Positions 1 through 8,429 of a stretch of DNA of 64,000 nt are shown here, piece after piece; within the stretch, counting starts at the first letter, position 1, and each line of letters opens with the position of its first letter. The translations under genes and the position numbers were made by a program. The stretch comes from JBFMFR01 sp040752025. GTDB lineage: Bacteria > Chloroflexota > Anaerolineae > Anaerolineales > UBA4823. The notes below the pieces were generated by a model. It was given only the letters and a program-made list of their open reading frames with translations, ran no database searches and had not been told where the DNA came from. The DNA is taken from contig JBFMFR010000006.1 in assembly GCA_040752025.1 (NCBI GenBank), positions 146,558-210,557 of the forward strand. The letters are read 5' to 3'.

Positions 1-1207
1 ATGCTTGCAATTGCCCCTGCCGCGCGCTCAACGAAGCGATTTCACCTCTTGTGCGCCTTAGCGAATCTTCTGCTTGGGCACGCGCTGCTTGGCGCTCTTC
101 CAGGGCTTTCCTGGTGATGTCAGCCTGGTTTCGCGACTCCACAAGCTCAGCCTTCAGGCGCCGGATATCCTCCTCGACCTCTGCCAACTGCGTCTCAGAC
201 AGGCTTATTTCCTGCTCCAGCGCGATCAGCTCACTTTGTGTACCCCGCAAGCGCTCGACCAGGGCGCGTTCCCGCTCCTCGGCTACACCCAAGTCCCGGC
301 TGGTGGACTCCCTTTGAGCGTGTAACTGTGCCAACTGGCGGTGCCAGTTATTTAAACTTGTACGCAGCTCTTGCACTTGCCCACGCAAACCTCCCAGGCT
401 TTCTTCCAGGGCAGTCTGCTCCTGCCGCGCCTTTTCCAAGCGGATTTCCTGGCTGCGGGCTGCCTGACGCGCTTCTGAAAGTTCCTGCTGCGCACGGTTC
501 CAGTGAAAGCCGTACCACTCACGTAACAGCACCCGCAAGTCAGCCTTCACCTGATCGTATTCGCGCGCCCGCCGTGCCTGGCGTTCCAGGCTCTGTAGGC
601 GCGGTCGCAATTCCGCCAAAATATCCTGTACGCGCTCCAGGTTGCGGCGAGTCGTATCTAACCTTCGTAATGCCTCTTCACGCCGCGAACGGTGCAAGCC
701 GATCCCTGCCGCTTCCTCAAATAACCGCCGCCGCTCTTCAGCCTTCAAAGAGAGCGCCGCGTCCACCAGTCCTTGCCCAATTACGGTGTAAGTGCGCTCA
801 GACAACCCAGATTGCGCTAACAACTCACCAACATCTCGCAAGCGCACCCGCTGTCCATTGATCTGATATTCATTCTCGCCATCGCGATAAGCTTTACGCG
901 CGACTGCGACCTCGCTGAAATCGATCGGCAGCCAACCATCCTGGTTATCGAACGTGATCGACGCCACAGCCATACCCGCTCGTGGGCGGCTCTCAGAGCC
1001 GGAGAAAATCATATCCTCGGTCTTCTTGGCTCGCAACAAACTGTAGGTTTGCTCGCCTAGGACCCAACGCAAGCTGTCAGCGATGTTAGATTTGCCACTC
1101 CCATTCGGCCCTACAATCGCCGTCACTGCTCCAGAAAACTCGAACAGTGTGCGGTTGGCAAACGTTTTATAACCTTGCAATTCGAGCGATTTCAAACGTA
1201 AAGCCAT
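1..1207 (-). CDS. smc: Chromosome segregation ATPase SMC, N-terminal part (cut by window edge)
   Basis: Reading leftward from the ATG at 1205-1207 gives an open frame of about 402 residues that runs off the window start. It begins MALRLKSLELQGYKTF and carries the Walker A motif GPNGSGKS at residues 33-40, then the SMC-typical segments ADSLRWVLGEQ and VIGQGLVDAAL. From about residue 170 it becomes a Glu/Arg/Gln-rich coiled coil. SMC proteins compact and segregate chromosomes as ATP-driven dimers. The gene starts 6 bp after the RNase III stop and is the last visible member of the moaC-moaDE-thrC-rnc-smc unit; rnc-smc adjacency is common in bacteria. Only the head half and part of the first coiled-coil arm are present here, because of the window limit and not because of a mutation. 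Confidence 0.93.
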   Translation of the reverse strand, partial: MALRLKSLELQGYKTFANRTLFEFSGAVTAIVGPNGSGKSNIADSLRWVLGEQTYSLLRAKKTEDMIFSGSESRPRAGMAVASITFDNQDGWLPIDFSEVAVARKAYRDGENEYQINGQRVRLRDVGELLAQSGLSERTYTVIGQGLVDAALSLKAEERRRLFEEAAGIGLHRSRREEALRRLDTTRRNLERVQDILAELRPRLQSLERQARRAREYDQVKADLRVLLREWYGFHWNRAQQELSEARQAARSQEIRLEKARQEQTALEESLGGLRGQVQELRTSLNNWHRQLAQLHAQRESTSRDLGVAEERERALVERLRGTQSELIALEQEISLSETQLAEVEEDIRRLKAELVESRNQADITRKALEERQAARAQAEDSLRRTRGEIASLSARQGQLQA

Positions 1208-1213
1208 ATCACC

Positions 1214-1933
1214 TCAATCGATTCCTAACAGTTCCAGGGTGGCCCGTGCTGCTGCCTTGGTAGCTGCCCGTTTGCTCGTACCGCTGCCGCGACCGTAAAC
1301 TTGCCCATTGAGCAGCACTTCAACTTCGAAAGTTTTCTCATGCTCCGGCCCACTGGCAGCTATTGTGCGATAGGCAGGCGTGCCCATGCCCTGTGATTGC
1401 GCATACTCCTGCAGGTGGCTCTTTGCATCTTGGTCTCGGTGCGTTTCCAAAATCTGCACAACAGCCGTTTTCAGGCGCGGCTCCAGAAATCTCTCCACTG
1501 CTTCCAGTCCCGCCTCCAGGTACAACGCCCCGATCAATGACTCGAAAGCCGCACACAACAGCACCAGGTTCTCTCGCCCGCCACCCAACCATTCGCCGCG
1601 TCCCAGGCGCATAATCGCTCCCAGGTCGATCTGGCAAGCGAACTCTGCCAACTGTTCCGTACGCACCAGCGCCGAACGCAAGCGCGTTAGCTCACCTTCG
1701 CGCTTTTCCGGAAAATGCCGGTATAGCCAGGCTCCTACCAGGAAATCCAGTACCGCATCTCCCAGGAATTCCAGGCGCTCGTTATCTTCCAACGCTTCCG
1801 GGTGCTCGTTCAAGTACGAACGGTGCGTCATCGCCCGGTCGATCAGCAAAGGGCGCTCGAAAGGCAATCCTAACCGCCGGGCAAAGCCCAGGGGAGACTC
1901 AGGCACCAGGCCGCCCAGGTTCATGTCATCCAC
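1214..1933 (-). CDS. rnc: Ribonuclease III
   Basis: The 239-residue product has normal family length. It has the RNase III signature ERLEFLGDAV at residues 52-61 and a C-terminal double-stranded RNA-binding domain (about residues 165-238, ending with the KRAATKAAARATLELLG helix). The family cuts double-stranded RNA during rRNA and mRNA maturation. The second metal-binding segment reads CAAFESLIGALYLEAG, whereas many family members have D-x-x-E there (Asp114 and Glu117 in E. coli). Glu is kept but Asp is Ala, so one metal ligand appears changed. The ATG at 1933 fits the family N-terminus; a second in-frame ATG lies three codons in. The gene sits between thrC (80 bp upstream) and smc (6 bp downstream). 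Confidence 0.93.
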   Translation of the reverse strand: MDDMNLGGLVPESPLGFARRLGLPFERPLLIDRAMTHRSYLNEHPEALEDNERLEFLGDAVLDFLVGAWLYRHFPEKREGELTRLRSALVRTEQLAEFACQIDLGAIMRLGRGEWLGGGRENLVLLCAAFESLIGALYLEAGLEAVERFLEPRLKTAVVQILETHRDQDAKSHLQEYAQSQGMGTPAYRTIAASGPEHEKTFEVEVLLNGQVYGRGSGTSKRAATKAAARATLELLGID

Positions 1934-2013
1934 ATTTCACCTCCCGGAACCCAGGGGGCGCCAGATTCTCGATCTCGATCGAGCGCCTGGCGATCCACAA
2001 GTTCCACAGATTT

Positions 2014-3129
2014 TTATATTTGGCTCTTAAAACCAGCTCCAGTCAAAATCAATACAGTCGGATCTTCCAAACCGCCATCTTTCACAAGCTGCTCGAATGC
2101 ATCCCATGTAATTGCAGAAGTCGGCTCGACCCAAAAACCCAGGCTCTTCAAGTGTTCTCGCCCAGGGAGTATTTTCTCTTCTTCCACAGCCACAAATCTT
2201 CCGTGAAATTCGTGCACCCATTGTAACAGAACATCGCCGCGCATGGGGTACCGCGCTCGCACACCTTCCGCCAGGGTTTCGCCTTCCGTCACCCAGCCCA
2301 ACCCTTCCGCTCCATACCGGTATATCGCCCACAGCGGCGCGCAGGCCAGGGCCTGTACACCGATCAAGCGAGGCACCTGCGCCACCAGGCCGGCTTTCTG
2401 CAGAGCCTGGAAGCCTCTCCCGAGCGCCAGCATCAAATTTCCCTGCCCGGCTGGCACGATGATGCTGCCTGGCGCGCTGCCATGCGCAGTGGTTGCCATC
2501 TGCTCATACAATTCATAGGCCAGGCTGGCATACCCCGCCAAAACGAAAGGCAGGTAAGCATGGCTGGCATACACTGCACCATTCTCCGCTTCTTGCAGCA
2601 CTGCCTGTGCCGCGTTCGAACGCGGTCCCATAACTCGCACCAGTTGGGCACCGTAATCCTCGATCTGTTGTCGCTTAGGACCAGAAGCCGCATCCGGTAT
2701 GAAAACCCTCGCCCGAATGCCCGCCTCAGCCGCATAAGCCGCGAAAGAGGCCCCGGCGTTACCCGAAGAATCCTCCACTGCTTCCTGTACGCCCAGGCGC
2801 TTCAGCCAGCTCACCAATACCGCCGAACCCCGGTCCTTGAAAGAACCACTCGGATTCTCATACTCCAACTTGAAGCCCACCTGCCGGCCTTGAATCTCGC
2901 GCCATTCCAGGGACGTATGACCCTCCCCCAGGCTGACCACCGGCGCAGACTCCGGGAACCCAAAGGCATGCCGGTAGCGCCAGATGCCCGGCAAACCGGG
3001 TTCCACCCGCTGCGCATCGAAAGCCAACGGAACCGCATAATCAAATATCCCCCCGCAACGCGGACAGCGATAAGGTACCCCTTGCTCAGGATACGCCTGG
3101 CGGCAGTTTGTGCAGGCAATTTCAACCAT
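2014..3129 (-). CDS. thrC: Threonine synthase (PLP-dependent)
   Basis: The 371-residue product begins with a zinc-ribbon-like module (Cys6, Cys9, Cys22, Cys25) and continues as a fold-type II PLP enzyme. The Schiff-base lysine is in SGSFKDRGS (Lys98), followed by SSGNAGAS and a Gly-rich phosphate loop near VPAGQGNLM. This matches threonine synthases that convert O-phosphohomoserine to threonine; related fold-type II enzymes such as threonine dehydratase or cysteate synthase-like proteins are less likely given the zinc ribbon and length. Its ATG overlaps the 3' end of moaDE by 8 bp, which suggests translational coupling. There is no obvious metabolic link to molybdopterin synthesis. Confidence 0.85.
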   Translation of the reverse strand: MVEIACTNCRQAYPEQGVPYRCPRCGGIFDYAVPLAFDAQRVEPGLPGIWRYRHAFGFPESAPVVSLGEGHTSLEWREIQGRQVGFKLEYENPSGSFKDRGSAVLVSWLKRLGVQEAVEDSSGNAGASFAAYAAEAGIRARVFIPDAASGPKRQQIEDYGAQLVRVMGPRSNAAQAVLQEAENGAVYASHAYLPFVLAGYASLAYELYEQMATTAHGSAPGSIIVPAGQGNLMLALGRGFQALQKAGLVAQVPRLIGVQALACAPLWAIYRYGAEGLGWVTEGETLAEGVRARYPMRGDVLLQWVHEFHGRFVAVEEEKILPGREHLKSLGFWVEPTSAITWDAFEQLVKDGGLEDPTVLILTGAGFKSQI

Positions 3130-3844
3130 GATCCACCGTATCCGTACGCTCTGGGATATACTTCCCTTCGACCCACGCTTCCCCCTGCGGTCCCACTTCC
3201 TTCTTCCACACTGGAACGATCTCTTTCAGGCGATCGATGCCATAGCGCGCCGCCTCGAATACACCAGTATCTCGGTGGGCCGCGCTGCACGCCACCAACA
3301 CCGTTGGCGTGCCTGGATCCAGCCGCCCAATACGCTGGATCACCACAACCCCCTGCAAGCTGGGCCAGCGCTGGCGCATCTCGTCTGCCACCTGGCGTAA
3401 TTTCTCTTCCGCCATCGGTTGGTAAGCCTCGTACTCCAGGTAAGCTGTCGCGTGCGCATCACCACGCTGCGTCACGCCTCGAACCATCCCGGTAAAGAAG
3501 CACGCCGCTCCGCTGGTTGGCAAACTGATCTGACTCAATAGCGCGTTGATATCGAGTTCCTGCTCGGTAATCGCCACAAACGTAGGGTAATCAGAGTGCA
3601 CTCCTCCGCTTACTGGCGGGAAGATTGCTACTTCCGCTCCTTCCGCCAGAACATCTTCGTTGAAGGCGAACTCACGGTTGACAGAAACCAGTGCAGACGA
3701 CATCAACTCAGCCAGGACCGGGTATTGCACTTGCAAACGTGTTTTCAGCTCCGCAACGCGCGAACCATCTGGCAGTTCCATCTCAATCGCACGCGCCCCC
3801 ACCCGATCTCTAAAAGTCGCAAAAAACAGCACCCTGGCCTTCAT
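3122..3844 (-). CDS. moaDE: Fused molybdopterin synthase MoaD-MoaE
   Basis: Residues 1-81 are a complete MoaD ubiquitin-like domain ending PPVSGG. Residues from about 85 on are a MoaE domain with GAACFFTGMVRG, the YEAY motif and the catalytic-region VPVWKKEVGPQGEAWVEG. Molybdopterin synthase inserts sulfur into precursor Z (cPMP) using a thiocarboxylate on the MoaD C-terminal glycine. In this fusion the Gly-Gly is internal, so a cleavage would be needed to expose it, as reported for the M. tuberculosis fusion MoaX. The gene directly follows moaC (TAA then ATG) and overlaps thrC by 8 bp. The likely users of the cofactor in this window are the two AOR-family genes at 20-25 kb. Confidence 0.93.
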   Translation of the reverse strand: MKARVLFFATFRDRVGARAIEMELPDGSRVAELKTRLQVQYPVLAELMSSALVSVNREFAFNEDVLAEGAEVAIFPPVSGGVHSDYPTFVAITEQELDINALLSQISLPTSGAACFFTGMVRGVTQRGDAHATAYLEYEAYQPMAEEKLRQVADEMRQRWPSLQGVVVIQRIGRLDPGTPTVLVACSAAHRDTGVFEAARYGIDRLKEIVPVWKKEVGPQGEAWVEGKYIPERTDTVDHG

Positions 3845-4342
3845 TTAGCTCTTCCCATCCAATTCTTCCAAAACCACATCTCCGCTGCGGCCTCCGTGTT
3901 TCTCCACCAGGTGGATATTCTGAATGCGCATCGTTTTTTCGGCCGCTTTGGCCATATCGTAGATCGTCAGCGCCGCCACCGATACCGCAGTCAACGCCTC
4001 CATTTCAACACCCGTTTTACCGACAGTGCGCGCTGTTGCTGTGATGCGCACGCCCGGCAGATCGTTATCCAGGCTGAGATCGACCTCCACCTGCGTCAGG
4101 GGCAGCGGATGGCACAATGGGATCAATTCCGATGTGCGCTTGGCTCCCATCACGCCCGCCAGCTGCGCCACAGTCAGCACATCGCCTTTCTGGATCGCTC
4201 CGGCTCGGACCAGCTCTAATGTCTCCATGCGCATCAGCACTTCGCCTTTCGCCACCGCCACACGTTCGGTGTCGGGCTTCTGGCCCACATCTACCATGTG
4301 GGCCCGGCCAGCTTCGTCCAGGTGAGTCAACTTTGCCATCAT
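3845..4342 (-). CDS. moaC: Cyclic pyranopterin monophosphate synthase MoaC
   Basis: The 165-residue product is a full-length MoaC. It shows ELIPLCHPLPLTQVEVDL with the conserved His, and GKTGVEMEALTAVSVAALTIYDMAKA near the C-terminus. MoaC acts after MoaA to make cPMP in molybdenum/tungsten cofactor synthesis. Two tandem ATG codons (4342 and 4339) are possible starts. No Shine-Dalgarno precedes either one, and a promoter -10 box ends only 8 nt upstream, so translation from a leaderless message is likely. It is the first gene of the operon with moaDE, thrC, rnc and smc. Confidence 0.94.
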   Translation of the reverse strand: MMAKLTHLDEAGRAHMVDVGQKPDTERVAVAKGEVLMRMETLELVRAGAIQKGDVLTVAQLAGVMGAKRTSELIPLCHPLPLTQVEVDLSLDNDLPGVRITATARTVGKTGVEMEALTAVSVAALTIYDMAKAAEKTMRIQNIHLVEKHGGRSGDVVLEELDGKS

Positions 4343-4350
4343 ACCGGCCC

Positions 4351-4380
4351 ATTATACTGGATTTGAAGCCAATATCTCAA
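4351..4380 (-). promoter_or_regulatory. Sigma-70-type promoter of moaC operon
   Basis: Read on the minus strand, TTGAGA (4380-4375), an 18-nt spacer and a perfect TATAAT (4356-4351) precede the moaC ATG. Only 8 nt separate the -10 box from the start codon, so the transcript would begin at or within about 2 nt of the ATG. Confidence 0.65.
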
Positions 4381-4392
4381 AATCCACTCCTC

Positions 4393-4421
4393 TTGACAAA
4401 CGAAATTCCCAATGATAAAAT
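4393..4421 (+). promoter_or_regulatory. Promoter of the HTH regulator / MFS exporter unit
   Basis: TTGACA (4393-4398), a 17-nt spacer and TAAAAT (4416-4421) form a near-consensus sigma-70 promoter. Directly downstream lies the AT-rich interrupted palindrome TTAAT-N7-ATTAA (about 4426-4442), a plausible binding site for the encoded ArsR-like protein. The operator role is inference. Confidence 0.6.
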
Positions 4422-4468
4422 GATTTTAATCGTTTAAATTAATTTCAACGATGATATGGAGTTTTACG

Positions 4469-5119
4469 GTGAAAATTAAACCAAAGGCCTTATTCCAGAT
4501 CAGGGATATCGAAACGCTAAAAGTTGCTGCCGACCCATTGCGCAGCCAGATCATCGAAGTTCTCAAGGATCAACCTCAAACGATCAAGCAGGTAGCCGGC
4601 AAGCTCGGCCTCACCTCTAGCAATCTATACTATCACTTCAACCTGCTCGAGAAACACCAACTGATCCGCGTCGTAGAAACACGCATGATTGCCAACCTGA
4701 CCGAACGCGTCTACCAATCCGTCGCCGAAGAAATCTGTATCGCTCCAGACCTGCTTTCAACGACCACAGATGAGGGCAAAGACTCGATCCGCACAATGAT
4801 CGCCAGCACTATCGACGCCACCCGGGAAGACCTGCTGCGCAGCCTGCATGCTCGTTTCTACCAGATCGATCAGGGCGCGCCGCGCCACCAACGCCGCGTT
4901 CTGCTCACTCGCTCGACATGCAACATCCCCGCGTCACGCCTGGAGGAATTCTACGAGCGCATCGATAACCTGGTTATGGACTTTGAAGCTTGCGAGGCCG
5001 ACCCCGCCGACTCCACCGCCATGCCATACGCGATGACCATCATCTTCTATCCAGGTTTCTATTTCGATGATCAAAGCCAGGATGCCCTCGTCCAGGATAA
5101 AGAAAATCAGCAGGAGTAA
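4469..5119 (+). CDS. ArsR-family-like winged-helix transcriptional regulator
   Basis: The N-terminal third (about residues 10-80) is a winged helix: LKVAADPLRSQIIEVLKDQPQTIKQVAGKLGLTSSNLYYHFNLLEKHQLIRVVETR. This is typical of ArsR/SmtB-like and YdhF-type regulators. The C-terminal part is acidic and of unknown ligand specificity; no ArsR-type Cys metal site is visible. I chose the GTG at 4469 because GGAG lies 7 nt upstream at 4458-4461; the ATG at 4451 lacks a ribosome site. It ends 3 bp before an MFS exporter gene, the classic layout of a regulator controlling its exporter. Confidence 0.82.
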   Translation: MKIKPKALFQIRDIETLKVAADPLRSQIIEVLKDQPQTIKQVAGKLGLTSSNLYYHFNLLEKHQLIRVVETRMIANLTERVYQSVAEEICIAPDLLSTTTDEGKDSIRTMIASTIDATREDLLRSLHARFYQIDQGAPRHQRRVLLTRSTCNIPASRLEEFYERIDNLVMDFEACEADPADSTAMPYAMTIIFYPGFYFDDQSQDALVQDKENQQE

Positions 5120-5122
5120 ACC

Positions 5123-6475
5123 ATGACCACAGCCGAGCCATCCGCCACGCCTGCTGCCTCCGCAGAAGCCACGGTCGCGCCAGGCAGTATGCGCGTCTTT
5201 CTCACAATCTGGATCGGGCAGCTTATCTCGATGCTCGGCTCCGGGCTCACTGGCTTCGCCCTGGGGGTATGGATCTTCGACCAGACCGGCCAGGCCACTC
5301 CCTTTGCTTTAACCGTGCTCTTCGGGAGTCTGCCGCGCCTGCTCCTTCTGCCCCTGGCCGGCTCCCTGGCCGATCGCTGCAACCGGCGTTGGATCATGCT
5401 GCTCTCCGACAGCGGTAATGCCCTGGTGACCCTGGTTGTCCTGCTGGTGCTTAATGTAGGCGACTTGCAAGTCTGGCATATCTACTTGCTGGCGATATTT
5501 GGCTCCATCTTTTCTGCTTTCCAGGAACCAGCATACTCGGCTTCGGTGGTCATGCTGGTGTCCAAGAAAGATCTGGGAAGGGCCAATGGGTTGTTACAGA
5601 TGGGTCAGGCCCTCGAATCGATCATCACTCCCCTGCTGGCAGGTGCGCTCTTCGTTATCATCGGCCTGCGCGGCATCATCCTGATTGATTTCGTCACCTA
5701 CTTCGCCGCCCTATTTACTCTGCTCATTGTGCGCATCCCACAACCCAAGGTTGAAGCCGCTGCCAAAGAATCCAAAAATACACTCCTCAGTGATTTTACG
5801 TTTGGCTGGAACTATCTTTACAACCGTCCAGGATTGTTCGGCCTCTTATGGTATTATGCCATGGTCAACTTTTTCCTGAACCTGTCCAGTGTTCTCTCTG
5901 GCCCACTGGTGCTCTCCAATCACCCCGCCAGTGTGTTGGGCATCGTGCAGACTGCCGCAGGCATCGGCATGCTGGGCGGCAGCATCCTTCTATCGGCCTG
6001 GGGCGGGCCTAAAGGGCGTCGTATCCCTGTCGTCATCGGCTTTATCGCCCTTGCCATGCTTGGTCCGATCGTCACCGGTTCAGGCGCCCACCCCGCCTTC
6101 ATCACCGTAGGCTATTTTCTACTGCTGTTCTTTGTCCCCCTGGCCTCTGGTACCAGCCAGGCCATTTTCCAATCCAAGATCGCCCCCGAGGCGCAGGGAC
6201 GCGTCTTCGCGGTGCGCTCCATGATCTCTCGTTCGATCATGCCCATCGCCTTCCTCAGCGCCGGTCCGCTTGCAGACCATGTCTTTGAACCCCTCATGCG
6301 CCAGGGCGGTTTGCTGGCAGAGAGCTTCATCGGCTCGCTGCTAGGCGTTGGCTCCGGGCGCGGCATCGGCCTGCTTTTCATTTTATGCGGTCTGCTTGGC
6401 ATCTTCGCCAGCTTGCTGGCCTACTTGAATCCCCGCATCCGTCTGGTTGAGGATGAACTACCTGATGCAATTTAG
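5123..6475 (+). CDS. Major facilitator superfamily exporter
   Basis: The 450-residue protein has about 12 hydrophobic segments and an MFS loop 2-3 signature region (GSLADRCNRRWIMLLSD). It resembles the EntS/MFS_3 drug- and siderophore-exporter group (ALNGVFSL-like stretch replaced by FGSLPRLLLLPLAG). It would sit in the inner membrane and export a small molecule, but the substrate cannot be told from sequence. It shares one transcription unit with the upstream ArsR-like gene (3-bp gap) and converges on the SNase-like lipoprotein gene 13 bp away. Confidence 0.85.
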   Translation: MTTAEPSATPAASAEATVAPGSMRVFLTIWIGQLISMLGSGLTGFALGVWIFDQTGQATPFALTVLFGSLPRLLLLPLAGSLADRCNRRWIMLLSDSGNALVTLVVLLVLNVGDLQVWHIYLLAIFGSIFSAFQEPAYSASVVMLVSKKDLGRANGLLQMGQALESIITPLLAGALFVIIGLRGIILIDFVTYFAALFTLLIVRIPQPKVEAAAKESKNTLLSDFTFGWNYLYNRPGLFGLLWYYAMVNFFLNLSSVLSGPLVLSNHPASVLGIVQTAAGIGMLGGSILLSAWGGPKGRRIPVVIGFIALAMLGPIVTGSGAHPAFITVGYFLLLFFVPLASGTSQAIFQSKIAPEAQGRVFAVRSMISRSIMPIAFLSAGPLADHVFEPLMRQGGLLAESFIGSLLGVGSGRGIGLLFILCGLLGIFASLLAYLNPRIRLVEDELPDAI

Positions 6476-6488
6476 CAAACATTGAAAG

Positions 6489-7421
6489 TCAAGGAGTTGC
6501 CGTCTGCGTCAGCGTAGGAGAAGATGTAGGTGTCAGGGTTGTAGCTGTTGAAATTGTAGATGAGATTGTAACCGTTGAAGACGCTTCAACAGTTTGGGTA
6601 ACCGTCAACGTCGGTGTTAAAGTTACTGACAAGGTGTGAGTAGCACTCCCCGTTACGCCTGTCGCGTTTGTCGATGTAATTGTACTGGTGGCTGGTGTTG
6701 GTTGAGTAAAAACTATCGTCAGTGGCACAGTAGTCTCAGTCACTGGAGCCCACAACCCAATTTCCTGTCCCTGTGCGAATTGCTGTGCCTGCCGGAGAGT
6801 CGCCCCACACGCTGCATCCAGGCTGTCATCATAGCGCGCCAGCCCATGCCGTACCAGTTCAAAGTTGATAAAACGATCCTCCCCCAGCAGTACGTAGCGC
6901 AGTAACTGCCCGAACTGGTCGGTATCCTGCTCGTCACGCACCAGTTTGACCACCTGCCCGAGCAGCATGCTTTTGCTCACCTTTGTGGCTTGCACTGAAG
7001 CATCCACGCCCAGGTAGCGCACACTATAGAACCAGCCGCGGATATTCACAACCAGGATGTTGCCATCCTTGACCCACAACACAATGCCGTAATCAACCTG
7101 TTCTGTCATCGGCAAGCACATCAAAGGATCCAAATCTGGTGTAGCACTGGGGGTTGGTGTAGGCGTAGATGTAAATGTGGCGACTTTGGTAGCCGTCCTC
7201 GTCGGCACCTCTGCGACTGTGGCCAACGGTGGGATCGGCGTAGTTGGCGCCACTGGGGCGATTTCCGTTTGAGCAGTCCGCTGAGGAGCAGCTGAAGGTT
7301 TTGTCAAATCTACAACTGGCGTGCTGGTTTCACGACCCAGGCGTTGAGTCTGCACACAGGCCAATAGCGCCATCAGCAAAAAGGCAATACTTGCCAGAAA
7401 TCGTTTCGAAGAGCTTTCCAT
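6489..7421 (-). CDS. Lipoprotein with degenerate thermonuclease (SNase-like) domain
   Basis: The N-terminus (hydrophobic stretch ending FLLMALLAC, lipobox Cys22) marks a secreted lipoprotein. A Thr/Ser/Pro-rich linker follows, then at about residues 110-230 a region aligning by eye with staphylococcal nuclease: VKDGNILVV, VRYLGVDASV, DTDQFGQLLRYV, INFELVRHGLARY. In SNase terms Arg35 and Asp40 are kept, but Asp21, Glu43 and Arg87 appear as Asn, Val and Gln, so nuclease activity is doubtful. The last 80 residues are a low-complexity Thr/Val/Ser tail. It may be a surface-exposed binding protein. It stands alone, convergent with the MFS gene. Confidence 0.72.
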   Translation of the reverse strand: MESSSKRFLASIAFLLMALLACVQTQRLGRETSTPVVDLTKPSAAPQRTAQTEIAPVAPTTPIPPLATVAEVPTRTATKVATFTSTPTPTPSATPDLDPLMCLPMTEQVDYGIVLWVKDGNILVVNIRGWFYSVRYLGVDASVQATKVSKSMLLGQVVKLVRDEQDTDQFGQLLRYVLLGEDRFINFELVRHGLARYDDSLDAACGATLRQAQQFAQGQEIGLWAPVTETTVPLTIVFTQPTPATSTITSTNATGVTGSATHTLSVTLTPTLTVTQTVEASSTVTISSTISTATTLTPTSSPTLTQTATP

Positions 7422-7506
7422 ACATTTGTGAGTATACCCTCAAATCGAATAACTTATCAGCTTTGATTCAAATGTGGTATCATAGGGCGGTTTGAACGGA
7501 GAGACA

Positions 7507-8418
7507 ATGAGTATTTTCGCCAAGTGGAAAGACGGCTTATCAAAAACCAGCAAGGCAGCCTTTGGTCAGATTGCCAACCTGCTGGGCACCAGCGAAATCT
7601 CCCCCGAAATCTGGGATGACCTGGAGGCGCTGCTGGTGCAGGCAGACCTGGGCATGGACACCACGGATCTGGTGCTCGACGCGCTCGAAAAGCGCGTCGA
7701 TGAGCAAGGCCTCATTCGGGCCAGCCAACTTCGCAACGCCATGCGCGAAGAATTGCTGGCTCTCTTGCCGGCGCCTCCTCCCGTGGAATTCCCGGCCCAA
7801 CCCACAGTAATCCTTGTAGTCGGCGTAAACGGTTCGGGTAAAACCACCAGCATCGCCAAGCTGGGGCAGCGTTTCACCCACCAGGGCAAAACTGTGCTGC
7901 TTGGCGCTGCAGATACCTTCCGCGCGGCTGCCGTGGACCAAATCGAAGTCTGGGCAGAGCGCCTGGGTTTAGAAGTCATCTCCGGGCAGACCGGCGGCGA
8001 CGCTGGCGCGGTCGCTTATGATACCGTTCGCGCTGGAATTGCTCGTAATACAGACGTGGTGCTTATCGACACAGCCGGCCGCCTGCACACCCGCTTCAAT
8101 TTGATGGAAGAACTGAAGAAGGTTCACCGCGTAGTTGGAAAAGCCATGCCAGGCGCTCCACATGCCGTATGGTTGGTCATGGATGCTACAACTGGGCAGA
8201 ATGCTCTACAGCAAGCGCGCGCCTTCAAAGATGCCGTAAAAGTCACCGGCGTCATCCTAGCCAAGCTCGATTCCTCAGCCCGCGGCGGTATGGCCTTCGC
8301 CATCCAGCGCGAGTTGGGCTTGCCCATCCTGTTCGCCGGACTGGGCGAAAAACCCGACGATCTGCAGCCATTCGACCCGCAGGCCTTCGTCGCCGGTATT
8401 TTGGGTGAAAACCTGTAG
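7507..8418 (+). CDS. ftsY: Signal recognition particle receptor FtsY
   Basis: The 303-residue product has the SRP-type NG domain. A helical N domain comes first, then the P-loop GVNGSGKTTSIAKL, the DTFRAAAVDQIEVWAERLG segment, DTAGRL and the TKLD-equivalent AKLDSSARGG. It lacks the long acidic A domain of E. coli FtsY, as is common outside proteobacteria. FtsY docks SRP-ribosome complexes on the membrane in a GTP-dependent way. I chose the ATG at 7507 because GGAGAG ends 3 nt before it; an upstream TTG at 7492 is less likely. Its stop codon overlaps the ribosome binding site of prfB. Confidence 0.95.
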   Translation: MSIFAKWKDGLSKTSKAAFGQIANLLGTSEISPEIWDDLEALLVQADLGMDTTDLVLDALEKRVDEQGLIRASQLRNAMREELLALLPAPPPVEFPAQPTVILVVGVNGSGKTTSIAKLGQRFTHQGKTVLLGAADTFRAAAVDQIEVWAERLGLEVISGQTGGDAGAVAYDTVRAGIARNTDVVLIDTAGRLHTRFNLMEELKKVHRVVGKAMPGAPHAVWLVMDATTGQNALQQARAFKDAVKVTGVILAKLDSSARGGMAFAIQRELGLPILFAGLGEKPDDLQPFDPQAFVAGILGENL

Positions 8419-8429
8419 GAGTAGTTAAC

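Noticed and set aside
6489..7421. Active secreted thermonuclease
   Set aside because: Key catalytic positions aligned with SNase Glu43 and Arg87 are Val and Gln.
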